64,000 nucleotides of DNA from Candidatus Ozemibacter sibiricus (lineage in GTDB: Bacteria; Muiribacteriota; Ozemobacteria; Ozemobacterales; Ozemobacteraceae), in contig QOQW01000008.1 of assembly GCA_003327425.1 (NCBI GenBank), forward strand, positions 124,001 through 188,000, written 5' to 3'. The notes beneath the pieces are model-generated. The model searched no databases. It was not told where the DNA came from and worked only from the letters and a program-made list of their open reading frames with translations. The translations under genes and the position numbers were made by a program. Positions within the stretch are counted from its first letter, which is position 1, and every line of letters starts with the position of its first letter. Shown here piece by piece: positions 16,459 to 25,513 of the stretch.

Positions 16459-18179
16459 GACGAGCGCGCGGCCCGCGGCGGGGTGATCGGCGCGGCTCGG
16501 GCGGACCGTGCGCGGCGGGCGGACGCCGCCGTCGGGCGGTCGGCGTTCGTGGTGGGGAAGAGGGCGGCCAGCCCGGCCAGCAAGCGACTGGCCAGGAGGG
16601 GCCGGAACAGATCGGCGTGACCGGTCGCCCCGGCCACCGTGGCCGCCGTGATGCCCGCCGGGTCTCCGGCGAGGTGCGGGTGGATCAGAAAACACGGAAT
16701 ACCGGCCAACCGCGGGAAATCGCCTTTTTGCCGTGGTGCCTCGAATAGTGGACGGGCCGGCGACGACGGTGCCGCCTTCGGGGAGCCAGGCGAGCGGGTC
16801 GTGCCTTTGGGCTGTGGCCTGGAAAAGGCGCTGGTCCAGAGGGCATCGAGGAAGATGGCCTCCCAGGAAGGCTGAGGCGAGGCCCCCTCGGTGGGGCTGA
16901 GGAGGCGGGCGATCTGGGTTTCCCGGTCGATCGCGACCGCTTTGCCCCCCCAGGTTTCGAGCTGGGCGGCCAGTGCCGCTCGGGTGGGCGCGTGGGGATG
17001 GGCGATCAGGAAGGATTTTCCCTGGAGGACGGGCGGCGGGCCCCAGGGCTCGACAGGATCGGCGGCGGGCTGGAAGGGACAGGAGAAGACCAGTTGGGCC
17101 GATTCGGAAGGGCCGCCCGGCCGAACCAGGAAATCGCCGCCCAGGGTTTCGGCGACATGCCACCCCAGTGAGAAATCGAGCGAGGGGATGCGGCGTTCCT
17201 GCTGGAGGAGAGGCGCCCGCGGCAGGCTGCCCGAGCCGGCCGCCGGGACGAGCTGGGCGAGGTCGGCCGTGAGGCCGCTATAGGTGAAGCGCAGGCGGGT
17301 ATCCTGGCCCGGCTCGACCAGGGCGGACAGTTCGATGCCGATCACTCCTTGCTCGAGGCCTTCGATGAAGTTGGACAACAGGTTGTGCAGGACCTGCTCC
17401 AGGCAGGCCGGATCGCCGATCACCGTCGCGGGGACGTCGGTCTGGACATGCATGGTCAGATGGTGATGGCGGCGGCTCGCCGCTTCGGCGTTGCGCTCGA
17501 TGACCTGCTCCAGCAGGCGCACGGGGTCGAACGGCAGGCGGTCGAGCGGCAGATGGCGGCGCCGGCTCTTCAGCAGGGTGCTGGTCTCCTGCAGGGTGTC
17601 GGCGATGGCAATGGCGGTGACCAGGGTGGTTTCGGCCATTTCCCGGGCGCGAGGCGACAGATCCTGTTCGAGCATCTGCTCGAGGAGGGTGGTGATGCTG
17701 TGCAGACTGGTCTTCACCTCGTGGTCGAGGCGGGCGAAGAGCTGGCGGATGGCATGGCTGTCGGCGATCATCGCCCGCCGCGTCCGTCGGAGTTCCTCTT
17801 CCAGAGCAGGCGCGGGGGCGAGGAGGTGGAAGCCGGCCAGCAGATGACGTTGGCGACCGCTCGCCAGCACCTGGAACCGGACTTCGACCACCAGCGGATC
17901 GGCGCCCTCCGGTCGAGGCAGCGACAGGCGGAGGGTGGTCGGGCGAGCGGTCCGCGCCGCCTGGTCGCCCGTTTCCCGCCAGGCGGCGGCCTGCCGATCA
18001 TCCAGCCAGGCCTCGGCGCCGCGATTCAGCGCGCGAGGGGCGGGAATGCCGAGCAGTCGTTCGAGAGCGGGATTCCAAACGATGCAGCGACGATCGGGCC
18101 ACGTCTCGATGGCCAGGGGCCAGGGCAGGGCCTCGATGAGAGCCGGTCCGAGAGCCTGGAGCGGCGACGGCGTGGGCAC
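16413..18179 (-). CDS. PAS-histidine kinase with a degenerate receiver-like tail
   Basis: 588 residues from a GTG at 18179, chosen because AGGAGG (18185-18190) lies five bases upstream and a -10 box at 18297-18302 would start transcription downstream of the ATG at 18305. A PAS-like segment (IVWNPALERLLGI) leads to a HisKA H-box with His153 in RLDHEVKTSLHS and an N-box HNLLSNFIEGLEQG. The ATP-lid region after it is poorly conserved (no clear DxGxG). Two receiver-like stretches near the C-terminus (FLIAHPHAPTRAAL; PCFLIHPH) lack convincing phospho-acceptor pockets. It may be a sensor with weak or lost kinase activity. Confidence 0.75.
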   Translation of the reverse strand: MPTPSPLQALGPALIEALPWPLAIETWPDRRCIVWNPALERLLGIPAPRALNRGAEAWLDDRQAAAWRETGDQAARTARPTTLRLSLPRPEGADPLVVEVRFQVLASGRQRHLLAGFHLLAPAPALEEELRRTRRAMIADSHAIRQLFARLDHEVKTSLHSITTLLEQMLEQDLSPRAREMAETTLVTAIAIADTLQETSTLLKSRRRHLPLDRLPFDPVRLLEQVIERNAEAASRRHHHLTMHVQTDVPATVIGDPACLEQVLHNLLSNFIEGLEQGVIGIELSALVEPGQDTRLRFTYSGLTADLAQLVPAAGSGSLPRAPLLQQERRIPSLDFSLGWHVAETLGGDFLVRPGGPSESAQLVFSCPFQPAADPVEPWGPPPVLQGKSFLIAHPHAPTRAALAAQLETWGGKAVAIDRETQIARLLSPTEGASPQPSWEAIFLDALWTSAFSRPQPKGTTRSPGSPKAAPSSPARPLFEAPRQKGDFPRLAGIPCFLIHPHLAGDPAGITAATVAGATGHADLFRPLLASRLLAGLAALFPTTNADRPTAASARRARSARAAPITPPRAARSSQKMAPTPRIKGRKS

Positions 18180-18296
18180 GTATTCCTCCTGGACAAGGGT
18201 TGTCGGGCGCGAACCCGGCCGTTCGCGGGCGAGCGAGCGCCGATGGACGGCGAGCGCAGCCACGCGTTCCCGCCGGCTCGGCCGAAGCATGCGGCT

Positions 18297-18302
18297 ATTA
18301 TA
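18297..18302 (-). promoter_or_regulatory. -10 box (TATAAT) for the PAS-kinase gene
   Basis: Perfect TATAAT on the minus strand, about 118 bases upstream of the chosen GTG start. No good -35 is visible at 16-18 bases. It argues against the longer reading frame from ATG 18305. Confidence 0.4.
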
Positions 18303-18389
18303 CACCGCCGCGCGGCGAGCGGGGACGCCTTTTCAGCGGAGGAGCGGCGAACGGCGGCGAGACGATGGTCGGATGGCGGTCGGACGGTT

Positions 18390-18398
18390 TGGTATAAT
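18390..18398 (+). promoter_or_regulatory. Extended -10 promoter (TGGTATAAT) for nnr(E-D)
   Basis: TGnTATAAT with a perfect TATAAT at 18393-18398, about 30 bases before the start codon. The -35 region is weak, which is compatible with an extended -10. Together with the minus-strand -10 it makes this a divergent promoter region. Confidence 0.55.
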
Positions 18399-18427
18399 GG
18401 CGGCACCACGCCCGGAGGAGGGGAAGA

Positions 18428-20002
18428 ATGCGACTGGTCACAGCGGCAGAGATGCGGGCGATCGATCGGCATGCCATCGAGACGGTGGGCATGCCAAGCC
18501 TGGTGCTCATGGAAAACGCCGGCCTGAAGGTGCTGTTCACGCTGGAGAAATGCCTGGGCGGCCTGAAAGGCAAGCGGTTCACGATCATCTGCGGCAAAGG
18601 CAACAACGGCGGCGACGGCCTCGTGGTGGCTCGGCACCTGCACAACAACCACCTGCCGTTGCATGTCTTCCTGGTCTACCCGCCCGAGGAGCTGTCGGCC
18701 GAGGCGCGCGCCAACCTGAGCATCCTGCGGCAGTCAGGACATCAACCGATCGTCATGTCCGGTACCGACGACCTGGAACGGCTGCGCATCGCCCTGGAGT
18801 TCTCGGATTGTGTCATCGACGCCTTGTACGGGACCGGCTTCTCCGGCGAGATCGAAGGCTATCCGCGGGAAGTGGTGGCCATCGCCAACGAAGCCAACCT
18901 GCGGCGGGTGGCGATCGATGTGCCGTCGGGCCTGGCGGCGACGACCGGCCACGTGGCCCAGACCACCTTCCAGGCGCATCTGACGGTGACGTTGGGGGCG
19001 CCCAAGATCGGCCTGTTCCTGTACCCGGGTCGAGATTATGCCGGCGAGGTCTGGGTGGCCGATATCGGCCTGCCGCCGACCTCGTTCGAGGCGGTGCCGG
19101 CTGAGCATGCGCTGTTGACCCGCGAGGTGGCGGCCTCCCTGCTGCCGCTCCGGCCGGACCATGGCCACAAAGGCACGTTCGGACATGTGCTGCTGCTGGC
19201 CGGATCGCAGGAGTACCAGGGGGCCGGAGTGCTGGCGACCTATGGCGCGCTGCGGTCGGGGGCCGGCCTGGTCACGCTCGGCCTGCCGCGCGGGGTGGCC
19301 GAACGCTTGCGGTGCGACATCCTGCCCGATGTCATCGTCCGGACGTTCGACGAGGCGGAAGGAGGCTTCGCCCTCTCGGCCGACGAGGTGCGGGGCTTCT
19401 CGGGCGTCTACCACGCCCTGGTGGCTGGCCCGGGATGGGGCAAGGGCCGGGCCCGCCAGCTCTCGCTGCAGGCGCTGCTCGAACACTGGCCGGGCGGGCT
19501 GGTCCTCGACGCCGACGCTCTGAACGTGTTCACCGAAGGGACCGCGCGGGGCCCCGATCCGCACAACCTGGTCTTGACGCCGCATCTGGGCGAGATGTCG
19601 CGCCTGCTCGGCCGGCCGGTCGCCGCCATCCAGGCCGATCCGATCGGGGCGGCCCGCGAGTTCGTGGCGCGCCGGCCCTGCGTGCTGGTGCTCAAAGCGG
19701 CGGTGACCGTGGTCGTCGGCCCCGACGGCCACGCCTTCCTGTGCAGCCGGCCCAACGCCGGGCTGGCCCGGGGCGGCGCCGGCGACCTGCTGGCCGGCCT
19801 GATCGGCGGCCTGCTGGCGCAGGGCCTGGGCGGTCTGCGGGCCGCTCTGCTCGGGGTGTTCCTGCATGCCGAGGCGGGCGCCCTGGCGCGGGCCGAGCTG
19901 GGCGCCGAAGCCATGACGATCAGCGAGGTCGCTTCCCTGCTGCCTCGGGCCTTCCTGCGCCTGCGACAGGGCGAACCCGCCAGCGGCCCCGGAACGATCT
20001 GA
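18428..20002 (+). CDS. nnr: Bifunctional NAD(P)H-hydrate epimerase / ADP-dependent dehydratase
   Basis: Repairs hydrated NAD(P)H: the N-terminal NnrE domain epimerises R- and S-NAD(P)HX and the C-terminal NnrD domain dehydrates it using ADP. 524 residues; NnrE spans about 1-215 (VTAAEMRAIDRHAI, GKGNNGGDGLVVARHL) and NnrD about 230-510 (KGTFGHVLLLAGS, GPGWGKG, ALNVF, NAGLARGGAGDLLAGLIGGLLAQG). The usual GTGDVLAG loop reads GGAGDLLAG. GGAGGAGGGGAAG precedes the ATG closely. It opens a run with walJ, rlmH, cheR and cheB. Confidence 0.95.
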   Translation: MRLVTAAEMRAIDRHAIETVGMPSLVLMENAGLKVLFTLEKCLGGLKGKRFTIICGKGNNGGDGLVVARHLHNNHLPLHVFLVYPPEELSAEARANLSILRQSGHQPIVMSGTDDLERLRIALEFSDCVIDALYGTGFSGEIEGYPREVVAIANEANLRRVAIDVPSGLAATTGHVAQTTFQAHLTVTLGAPKIGLFLYPGRDYAGEVWVADIGLPPTSFEAVPAEHALLTREVAASLLPLRPDHGHKGTFGHVLLLAGSQEYQGAGVLATYGALRSGAGLVTLGLPRGVAERLRCDILPDVIVRTFDEAEGGFALSADEVRGFSGVYHALVAGPGWGKGRARQLSLQALLEHWPGGLVLDADALNVFTEGTARGPDPHNLVLTPHLGEMSRLLGRPVAAIQADPIGAAREFVARRPCVLVLKAAVTVVVGPDGHAFLCSRPNAGLARGGAGDLLAGLIGGLLAQGLGGLRAALLGVFLHAEAGALARAELGAEAMTISEVASLLPRAFLRLRQGEPASGPGTI

Positions 20003-20058
20003 CCGGTTTTTGCCCTCTGGCAATTCGGGGCCGAACGGTGCATAATGGAGGCATCTCC

Positions 20059-20958
20059 ATGCCTGCACCCGACATCGCCGTCACCTACCTCGGCTCCGGC
20101 AGCGAAGGGAACTGTGCCCTTCTCGAGTTCGGTTCCGTCCGGTTCCTGCTCGACGCCGGGCTGAGCGCCCGCCGGATCAAGACCCACCTGGCCGAGCGGG
20201 GGCTGGCTCCCGACGATCTGGCCGGCATCATCCTGACGCACGATCATCACGACCACGTTCGAGGTCTGACGACGCTGTTGAAAAAGCATGCCATCCCCGT
20301 TCTCGCGCCCGAACAGACCCGCCGCGCGTTGCTGCACCAAGGGCTGGAGGTGCCCTCGCACATTCCCCTGGCGGTCGGTCGCGAGCACGAACGGGAAGGG
20401 GTGCGCCTCTGGCCGTTCCGGGTGTCGCACGATGCCGTCGACCCCATCGGCCTGCGGCTCACCTGGCTGGGTCGCACCGTCACCATCGCGACCGACTTCG
20501 GCCAGGTGACCCCCGCCATGCAGGAGCACCTGGGAGGCACCGACCTGCTGTGTCTCGAGAGCAACCACGACCCCCACCTGCTGCAGACCTGCGGCTATCC
20601 CGACTGGCTCAAACGGCGCATCCGCAGCCCCCGGGGGCATTTTTCCAATCACGGGGTCCTGCCCCTGGTGCAGCAGTTGACCCGGCCGCTCAGCCATCTG
20701 GTGCTGATCCATCTCAGCCAGGAAGCCAACCATCCCGATCTGGTCCGCCGGCTCATCGAGCCTGCGCTCGGTCGCGGCGTCCTGCGGCATTGCCGGCTGA
20801 CCATCGCTGCCCAGGACCAGCCCACGCCGCGTCTGAGTCTGCCGCTGGCGGCGCCGCCCCGGCGTCGGGCGCCGCGGTGCCGATTCATCCAGTACCGGTT
20901 CGATTTCGCTGCCGATCCCGCTCACGAGGAAGGCCACCCATGCGGATCGAGATCCTGA
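20059..20958 (+). CDS. MBL-fold metallo-hydrolase, YycJ/WalJ family
   Basis: 299 residues from ATG 20059 with GGAGG at 20047-20051. The protein begins with the family motif YLGSGSEGNCALLE and has the metal motif THDHHDHV (HxHxDH), then ATDFGQVTPAM and LLCLESNHDPHLL as in YycJ/WalJ proteins, and HLSQEANHPDL near the C-terminus. Members are predicted exonucleases or DNA/RNA hydrolases linked to division or repair. A basic Pro-rich tail of about 40 residues is extra. It overlaps rlmH by 19 bp; pairing of yycJ and rlmH is also known in Firmicutes, which supports the call. Confidence 0.88.
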   Translation: MPAPDIAVTYLGSGSEGNCALLEFGSVRFLLDAGLSARRIKTHLAERGLAPDDLAGIILTHDHHDHVRGLTTLLKKHAIPVLAPEQTRRALLHQGLEVPSHIPLAVGREHEREGVRLWPFRVSHDAVDPIGLRLTWLGRTVTIATDFGQVTPAMQEHLGGTDLLCLESNHDPHLLQTCGYPDWLKRRIRSPRGHFSNHGVLPLVQQLTRPLSHLVLIHLSQEANHPDLVRRLIEPALGRGVLRHCRLTIAAQDQPTPRLSLPLAAPPRRRAPRCRFIQYRFDFAADPAHEEGHPCGSRS

Positions 20959-21362
20959 TGGTGGGCCGCCTCGCCGAGAAGCCCTATCGGCAGCTCGTGG
21001 AGCAGTATCGTGAGCGCTGCCGGTCGCGGTTGCCCATCGAGATCATCGGCTGCCGCGATCTCGAAGAGATGCGGCGCCGGCTGCCCGACACCGAGGTGGT
21101 GGCCCTCGATGAACGCGGTCCTGAGATGACCTCGCGAGAACTGGCCGACTGGCTGCGACGCAAGATGAACGCCGGCCGCAACCGCCTGACCTTCTGCCTG
21201 GGGCCCGCCGAGGGGTTCGATGCGGCGACGCGGGCCCGCCTGCCAGAATCTCTCGCGTTGTCGCGGTTGACCCTCAACCATCAGCTGGCCTTGCTGGTCT
21301 TGAGCGAGCAGCTCTATCGCGGCGTGTCGATCTTGTTCGGGGAGCCCTACCACAAAGCATGA
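20940..21362 (+). CDS. rlmH: 23S rRNA (pseudouridine1915-N3)-methyltransferase RlmH
   Basis: 140 residues from ATG 20940 with GAGGAAGG upstream; somewhat shorter than the usual 155-160. SPOUT-fold enzyme that methylates pseudouridine 1915 in helix 69 of 23S rRNA. The family motifs VALDERGPEMTSRELADWL, FCLGPAEGFD and LALLVLSEQLYR are present, and the C-terminus is YHKA where most members end in PYHR or PYHK. Stop and cheR start overlap as ATGA. Confidence 0.95.
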   Translation: MRIEILMVGRLAEKPYRQLVEQYRERCRSRLPIEIIGCRDLEEMRRRLPDTEVVALDERGPEMTSRELADWLRRKMNAGRNRLTFCLGPAEGFDAATRARLPESLALSRLTLNHQLALLVLSEQLYRGVSILFGEPYHKA

Positions 21363-22264
21363 ACCACCAGGATCCTCCTCCTTCCTCGCCTCCGCCTGGC
21401 CTGACCTGGACGGAGGAGAACTACCGGGCGCTCGCCCGGTTCGTGCAGTCCTATTCGGGCATCATCATGGAGCGGGTGGCCCAGAAGGGCGTCCGGGAGC
21501 GCCTGACCCAGCACATCCAGTCGTTGGGCATCTCCAGCATCGATGATTACCTGCTGCTGTTGCAGAGTCCGAAGAGTGCCGCCCTGCGCGGCGAGCTGAT
21601 CTCGCTGATCACGGTCAGCGAGAGCTATTTCTTCCGCAACCCTGATCAGTTCCGCTACATCGCCCGAACGTTGCTGCCTCGCCTGGCCGCCAACCGTCAG
21701 GAGCTGGGTCTGCGGCGCGAGATCCGGGTGCTGAGCGCGGGCTGTTCCACCGGCGAAGAAACATATTCGCTGGCCGCCATCTGTCTGTGGTTCCAGCGGC
21801 GGCATCCCGATCTGGCCATCACCGTGGTCGGCGCCGACATCAACCCCCGCAATGTCGAGCTGGCCCGCGCCGGCATCTATCGCGACCGCTCCTTCCGCCA
21901 GGTCAGTCGCGATCTTCGGCATGAGTTCGGATTCCCTCTCTACCGCGAGATTCCCGAAGGCTATGCCGTGGAAGAGGAGCTGCGGCGGTTCGTCCAGTTC
22001 AAGACGCTCAACCTCAAAGATCCCGATGCCTTGAAATGCCACGCCGGCTCGGATATCATCATGTGCCGGAACGTGCTCATCTACTTCGAGGAAACGTTCC
22101 GCAACGCCTTGCTGCAGACATTCCAGGGGCTGTTGAATCCCGGCGGCATGCTGTTTCTCGGCGAGACCGAGAGCCTGGCGGCAGTCCCCGCCGGATTCGA
22201 GCTGGTTCCGTGCCTGCGCGCCTACGGTTATCGCAAGCTGCATCCCTCAGGACACACCCCATGA
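21359..22264 (+). CDS. cheR: Chemoreceptor methyltransferase CheR
   Basis: 301 residues. SAM-dependent methylation of glutamates on chemoreceptors. The N-terminal helical domain (about 20-95) carries SYSGIIM and ISLITVSESYFFRN. The catalytic domain has LSAGCSTGEETYSLA, VGADINPRNVELAR, IIMCRNVLIYF and GGMLFLGETES. It overlaps rlmH and cheB by 4 bp each (ATGA). No chemoreceptor, CheA or CheW gene is in the window, so this pair could serve a remote chemosensory cluster. Confidence 0.96.
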   Translation: MNHQDPPPSSPPPGLTWTEENYRALARFVQSYSGIIMERVAQKGVRERLTQHIQSLGISSIDDYLLLLQSPKSAALRGELISLITVSESYFFRNPDQFRYIARTLLPRLAANRQELGLRREIRVLSAGCSTGEETYSLAAICLWFQRRHPDLAITVVGADINPRNVELARAGIYRDRSFRQVSRDLRHEFGFPLYREIPEGYAVEEELRRFVQFKTLNLKDPDALKCHAGSDIIMCRNVLIYFEETFRNALLQTFQGLLNPGGMLFLGETESLAAVPAGFELVPCLRAYGYRKLHPSGHTP

Positions 22265-23331
22265 GCGAATCCCGTAAGATCCGTGTCTTCGTTGTCGATG
22301 ACTCCGCGTTCATGCGGACGGCCCTCGAACGCATGTTCAAAGAAGATCCGGAGATCGAGATCATCGGCTCCGCCGCCAACGGCAAGGAAGCGCTCGAGAA
22401 GCTGTCCCGCCTCAAGCCCGACGTCGTCACCATGGACGTCGAAATGCCCGTCATGGACGGCTTGCATGCGCTCAAAGAGATCATGCGCACCAATCCGTTG
22501 CCGGTCATCATGGTCAGCTCCCTGACCCAGCAAGGGGCGCGAGTCACCCTCGACGCCCTCGACCTGGGGGCGGTCGATTACGTGGGCAAACCTGGTTCGA
22601 CCCTGAATCTCAACATCCTGAGCCTGAAACAGGATCTGTTGAACAAGATCCATGCGGCGGCCGAGAGCCTGCCGAAAGTGCCACGGCTGAAGATGGTGCC
22701 GCCCACCCCGGTCCAGCGTCGCAGCAGCCCGACCACCGACCAGCAGATCCATCTCGATCGGGTCGTGGTGATCGGGGCGTCGACGGGCGGCCCGCCCGCC
22801 ATTCAGCAGATCCTGGCGGCCCTGCCGGCGAACCTGCCGGCGCCCATCATCATCGCCCAGCACATGCCCAAATCCTTCACCAACGCGTTCGCGCAGCGGC
22901 TCAATCTGTTGTGCAACATCCGGGTGAAAGAAGCCGTCGATGGAGAAACGCTGCAACGCTCGATCGCCTATATCTGTCCGGGCGATATGCAGACCCGCTT
23001 CATGCGCCGGCCCGACAACACCTTCTATTTTTCGATCGGGTCGAACGAAATCGAGAAGGAACGCTATGCGCCGTGCATCGATCGAGTGTTCTTCTCGGCA
23101 GCGGAATGCTTCGGTCGCCGGACGGTCGGCGTCATCCTCACCGGCATGGGCGAAGACGGCGTGCGCGGCCTGAAGAACATCAAGGTGGTCGGCGGCCTGA
23201 CCCTCGCCCAGGACCGCCTGACCTCGGTCGTCTATGGCATGCCTCGCGCGGCCCTCGAGCAGGGAGCGGTCACCCGGGTGCTGCCCCTGGGCGAACTGGC
23301 CGGCGAAATCGAACTGGCCTTGCGCACCTAG
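22261..23331 (+). CDS. cheB: Chemotaxis protein-glutamate methylesterase CheB
   Basis: 356 residues from ATG 22261, fixed by the ATGA overlap with cheR. A receiver domain (about 7-125) with phospho-acceptor D59 in VVTMDVEMPVMDG and Lys in DYVGKP is followed by a linker and the methylesterase domain with the catalytic triad regions VIGASTGGPPA (Ser), IIAQHMP (His) and LTGMGEDGVRG (Asp). It removes methyl groups added by CheR, or deamidates receptors. Confidence 0.97.
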   Translation: MSESRKIRVFVVDDSAFMRTALERMFKEDPEIEIIGSAANGKEALEKLSRLKPDVVTMDVEMPVMDGLHALKEIMRTNPLPVIMVSSLTQQGARVTLDALDLGAVDYVGKPGSTLNLNILSLKQDLLNKIHAAAESLPKVPRLKMVPPTPVQRRSSPTTDQQIHLDRVVVIGASTGGPPAIQQILAALPANLPAPIIIAQHMPKSFTNAFAQRLNLLCNIRVKEAVDGETLQRSIAYICPGDMQTRFMRRPDNTFYFSIGSNEIEKERYAPCIDRVFFSAAECFGRRTVGVILTGMGEDGVRGLKNIKVVGGLTLAQDRLTSVVYGMPRAALEQGAVTRVLPLGELAGEIELALRT

Positions 23332-23414
23332 GCCCCGCCCTGCCCGCCTTTTCGGCGCGCTGGTTCGCGCTGGCGATCGACGATGCGGCGGCGCGCGTGG
23401 CGCGGGGCGGCGGT

Positions 23415-23444
23415 TTGCCAGCCTTTCCCGCTTTGTGGTAGGCT
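23415..23444 (+). promoter_or_regulatory. Candidate promoter before the ferritin-like gene
   Basis: TTGCCA (23415-23420), an 18-base spacer and TAGGCT (23439-23444) preceded by TGG (extended -10). It lies 61 bp before the start codon, in the 174-bp gap after cheB. Confidence 0.35.
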
Positions 23445-23505
23445 GAGCCACCTGGCCGGTCCGACGATCGGCCCTGGAACCACCATGCAATGAGGGGAGT
23501 GTCCC

Positions 23506-24000
23506 ATGACCATCCGTTTCAATCCACGGGAGCTGCTGACGGTCGCCATCCAGATCGAACGGAACGGCGAAGCCTACTACACCCGCATGGCGGCTCACGT
23601 CAAAGAGCCTGGCATCAAGAAGATCATGGAAGCTTTGGCCGTGGCCGAGAAGCAGCATATCAGCGATTTCCAGAAGATCGAGGCGGGGCTGGTCCAGCCC
23701 GATTACGACATCCCCGAGGACTACCAGACGCCCGAAATGGAAGGGTATCTGCGCTCCCTGGCCGACGGGAAGGTCTTCTCCAACCTCCTGCCGGTCGAGG
23801 AGATCGCCGCCGAGATCCGGACCGACATCGACGCCATTCGCCATGCCATTTCCTTTGAAAAAGATTCCATCATCTTTTTCAACGAGATCTACGATCTGCT
23901 GCCGGAGAACGAACCCAACCGGCGGGCGGTGGCTGAACTCATCCGCCAGGAGAAGATCCATATCGCCCAGTTGTATGCTCTGATGGGCAGTCGTCGCTGA
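23506..24000 (+). CDS. Ferritin-like (rubrerythrin-type) di-iron protein
   Basis: 164 residues, almost all helical, with four candidate metal-ligand motifs in the ferritin order: ERNGEAYY, AEKQHISDF, FEKDSIIFF and QEKIHIAQL (two ExxH motifs on helices 2 and 4). No rubredoxin Cys4 domain is attached. Members reduce peroxide or handle iron in anaerobes and microaerophiles. ATG 23506 has GAGGGGAG about 10 bases upstream. Appears to be a single-gene unit. Confidence 0.85.
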   Translation: MTIRFNPRELLTVAIQIERNGEAYYTRMAAHVKEPGIKKIMEALAVAEKQHISDFQKIEAGLVQPDYDIPEDYQTPEMEGYLRSLADGKVFSNLLPVEEIAAEIRTDIDAIRHAISFEKDSIIFFNEIYDLLPENEPNRRAVAELIRQEKIHIAQLYALMGSRR

Positions 24001-24037
24001 CGCGCCGGCCAGTTTCCCCCCACCAGGAGCGACGACG

Positions 24038-25513
24038 GTGACCACCCCCCACCGGGCGGCCAAGCGGCGGCGTTGGATGCTGCGGGTGCCGCCCAGCGCC
24101 GAATGGCTGTTCAGCCTCGGGCTGATCGCCCTCGACGCGTTCATTCTCAACGCCATCTTTTTGTGGGTGTTCGCGCTGTGGCTGGCGCACAACCCGAACC
24201 AGGAACTCTACCTCGCTTCCTACTACCACGTCCGGATGGGGTTGTTCGGCATGTTCCTGGTGTTCGGGACGATCTTCGACATCTATCGGTTGCGGTCGTT
24301 CCTGGCTGCCTCCGACATCCTGTCGCATACCACGGCCACCCTGCTGTCGACCTTCCTGGCGTTCAACATCCTCGTCTTCCTCTGGCGGCCGCTGGCCTAC
24401 CTCGTCCATACCTTCCCGCGGCCCATCATCCTGCTGTCGACCGGGTTGTCGATTCTGGCTATCTTCCTGGTGCGGGTGCTGCTGGCTCGGGTGTTCAAGC
24501 CGCAGCCCTTGCTGCGGCGCGCCCTCATCGTGGGAGATGAAGCCGAAGGCAAGCGCATTCTCAAGCATTTCCACAGCCGGGGAGGAGTCCGCTTCCGGTT
24601 GATGGGAATCCATCCAGCCGAACGGATCGACGCGGTCGCCTCCGAGGTCATCTTCCACCAGATCCACGAAGTCATCATCACCGATCCCAAGGTTTCGCTC
24701 GATGTCTTCTGGGCTCGCATCTTCTGGATGCGCAAGGAAGAGCCTCACGCCTTCAACGTCCGCCTTGTCAACGATCCCTCGCAGGCGACCGGCAACATCG
24801 GGTTGTCCAGCCTGGAGGATTTCCCGATGACCACCATTCCTGCGCTGCCGCTGAGCCGTTGGCAACGGGTGATCAAGCGGGGGTTCGATGTGGCCTTCGC
24901 CCTCTTCGCTCTGGCCATCACCTCGCCGGTCATGGCGGCGGCCGCCCTGCTCGTGCACCTCGATTCGCCGGGTCCGATCTTCTTCAAGCAGCGTCGGGTC
25001 GGCCGGTACGGCAAGGAATACGATCTGATCAAATTCCGTTCGATGCGGGTCGGCGCCGAGGCGCAGACCGGCCCGAAGATCGCCACCGCCGATGACCCGC
25101 GGGTCACGCGGGTCGGTCGCTACCTGCGCCGGTTCGGGATCGACGAGCTGCCGCAGTTCTTCCATGTGCTGACCGGCGACATGTCGGTGGTCGGGCCGCG
25201 CCCCGAGCGGCCGTTCTTCGTCAGCAAGCATTTGGAATTCCAGGGGCGCCGCCTGTCGGTCCGTCCCGGGGTCACCGGCCTGGCCGCGGTCAATGCCCGG
25301 TACTACCTGCGTCTCGTCGACAAAGTATTGTACGATTACTACTATCTTGACCACTATCACCTCATTCTCGATATCAAGATCATCTTCCAGACGGTGTGGG
25401 TCCTGTTGTTCGAGTCCGACAAAGCGCTGGAAGACGTTCACCACCCCAAGGATCGCATGGAACCCCCGCCCGCCGAGGAACCCCTCCCAACCTCCAGAAA
25501 GGACAACCCATGA
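24038..25513 (+). CDS. Undecaprenyl-phosphate sugar phosphotransferase (WbaP/PssZ-type)
   Basis: 491 residues from GTG 24038 (CCAGGAG upstream). Four N-terminal membrane helices (about 25-140) and a Rossmann-like CoA-binding-type middle (ALIVGDEAEGKRIL) lead to a fifth helix and the bacterial sugar transferase domain: FFKQRRVGRYGKEYDLIKFRSM, DPRVTRVGRYLRRFGIDELPQ and LTGDMSVVGPRPERP. It starts exopolysaccharide or O-antigen repeat units by moving a hexose-1-phosphate to the lipid carrier. No other polysaccharide genes surround it. The stop overlaps the next start as ATGA. Confidence 0.93.
   Translation: MTTPHRAAKRRRWMLRVPPSAEWLFSLGLIALDAFILNAIFLWVFALWLAHNPNQELYLASYYHVRMGLFGMFLVFGTIFDIYRLRSFLAASDILSHTTATLLSTFLAFNILVFLWRPLAYLVHTFPRPIILLSTGLSILAIFLVRVLLARVFKPQPLLRRALIVGDEAEGKRILKHFHSRGGVRFRLMGIHPAERIDAVASEVIFHQIHEVIITDPKVSLDVFWARIFWMRKEEPHAFNVRLVNDPSQATGNIGLSSLEDFPMTTIPALPLSRWQRVIKRGFDVAFALFALAITSPVMAAAALLVHLDSPGPIFFKQRRVGRYGKEYDLIKFRSMRVGAEAQTGPKIATADDPRVTRVGRYLRRFGIDELPQFFHVLTGDMSVVGPRPERPFFVSKHLEFQGRRLSVRPGVTGLAAVNARYYLRLVDKVLYDYYYLDHYHLILDIKIIFQTVWVLLFESDKALEDVHHPKDRMEPPPAEEPLPTSRKDNP

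Noticed and set aside
18180-18305. Longer start (ATG 18305) for the PAS-kinase gene
   Set aside because: A TATAAT box lies between 18297 and 18302, and AGGAGG supports GTG 18179.
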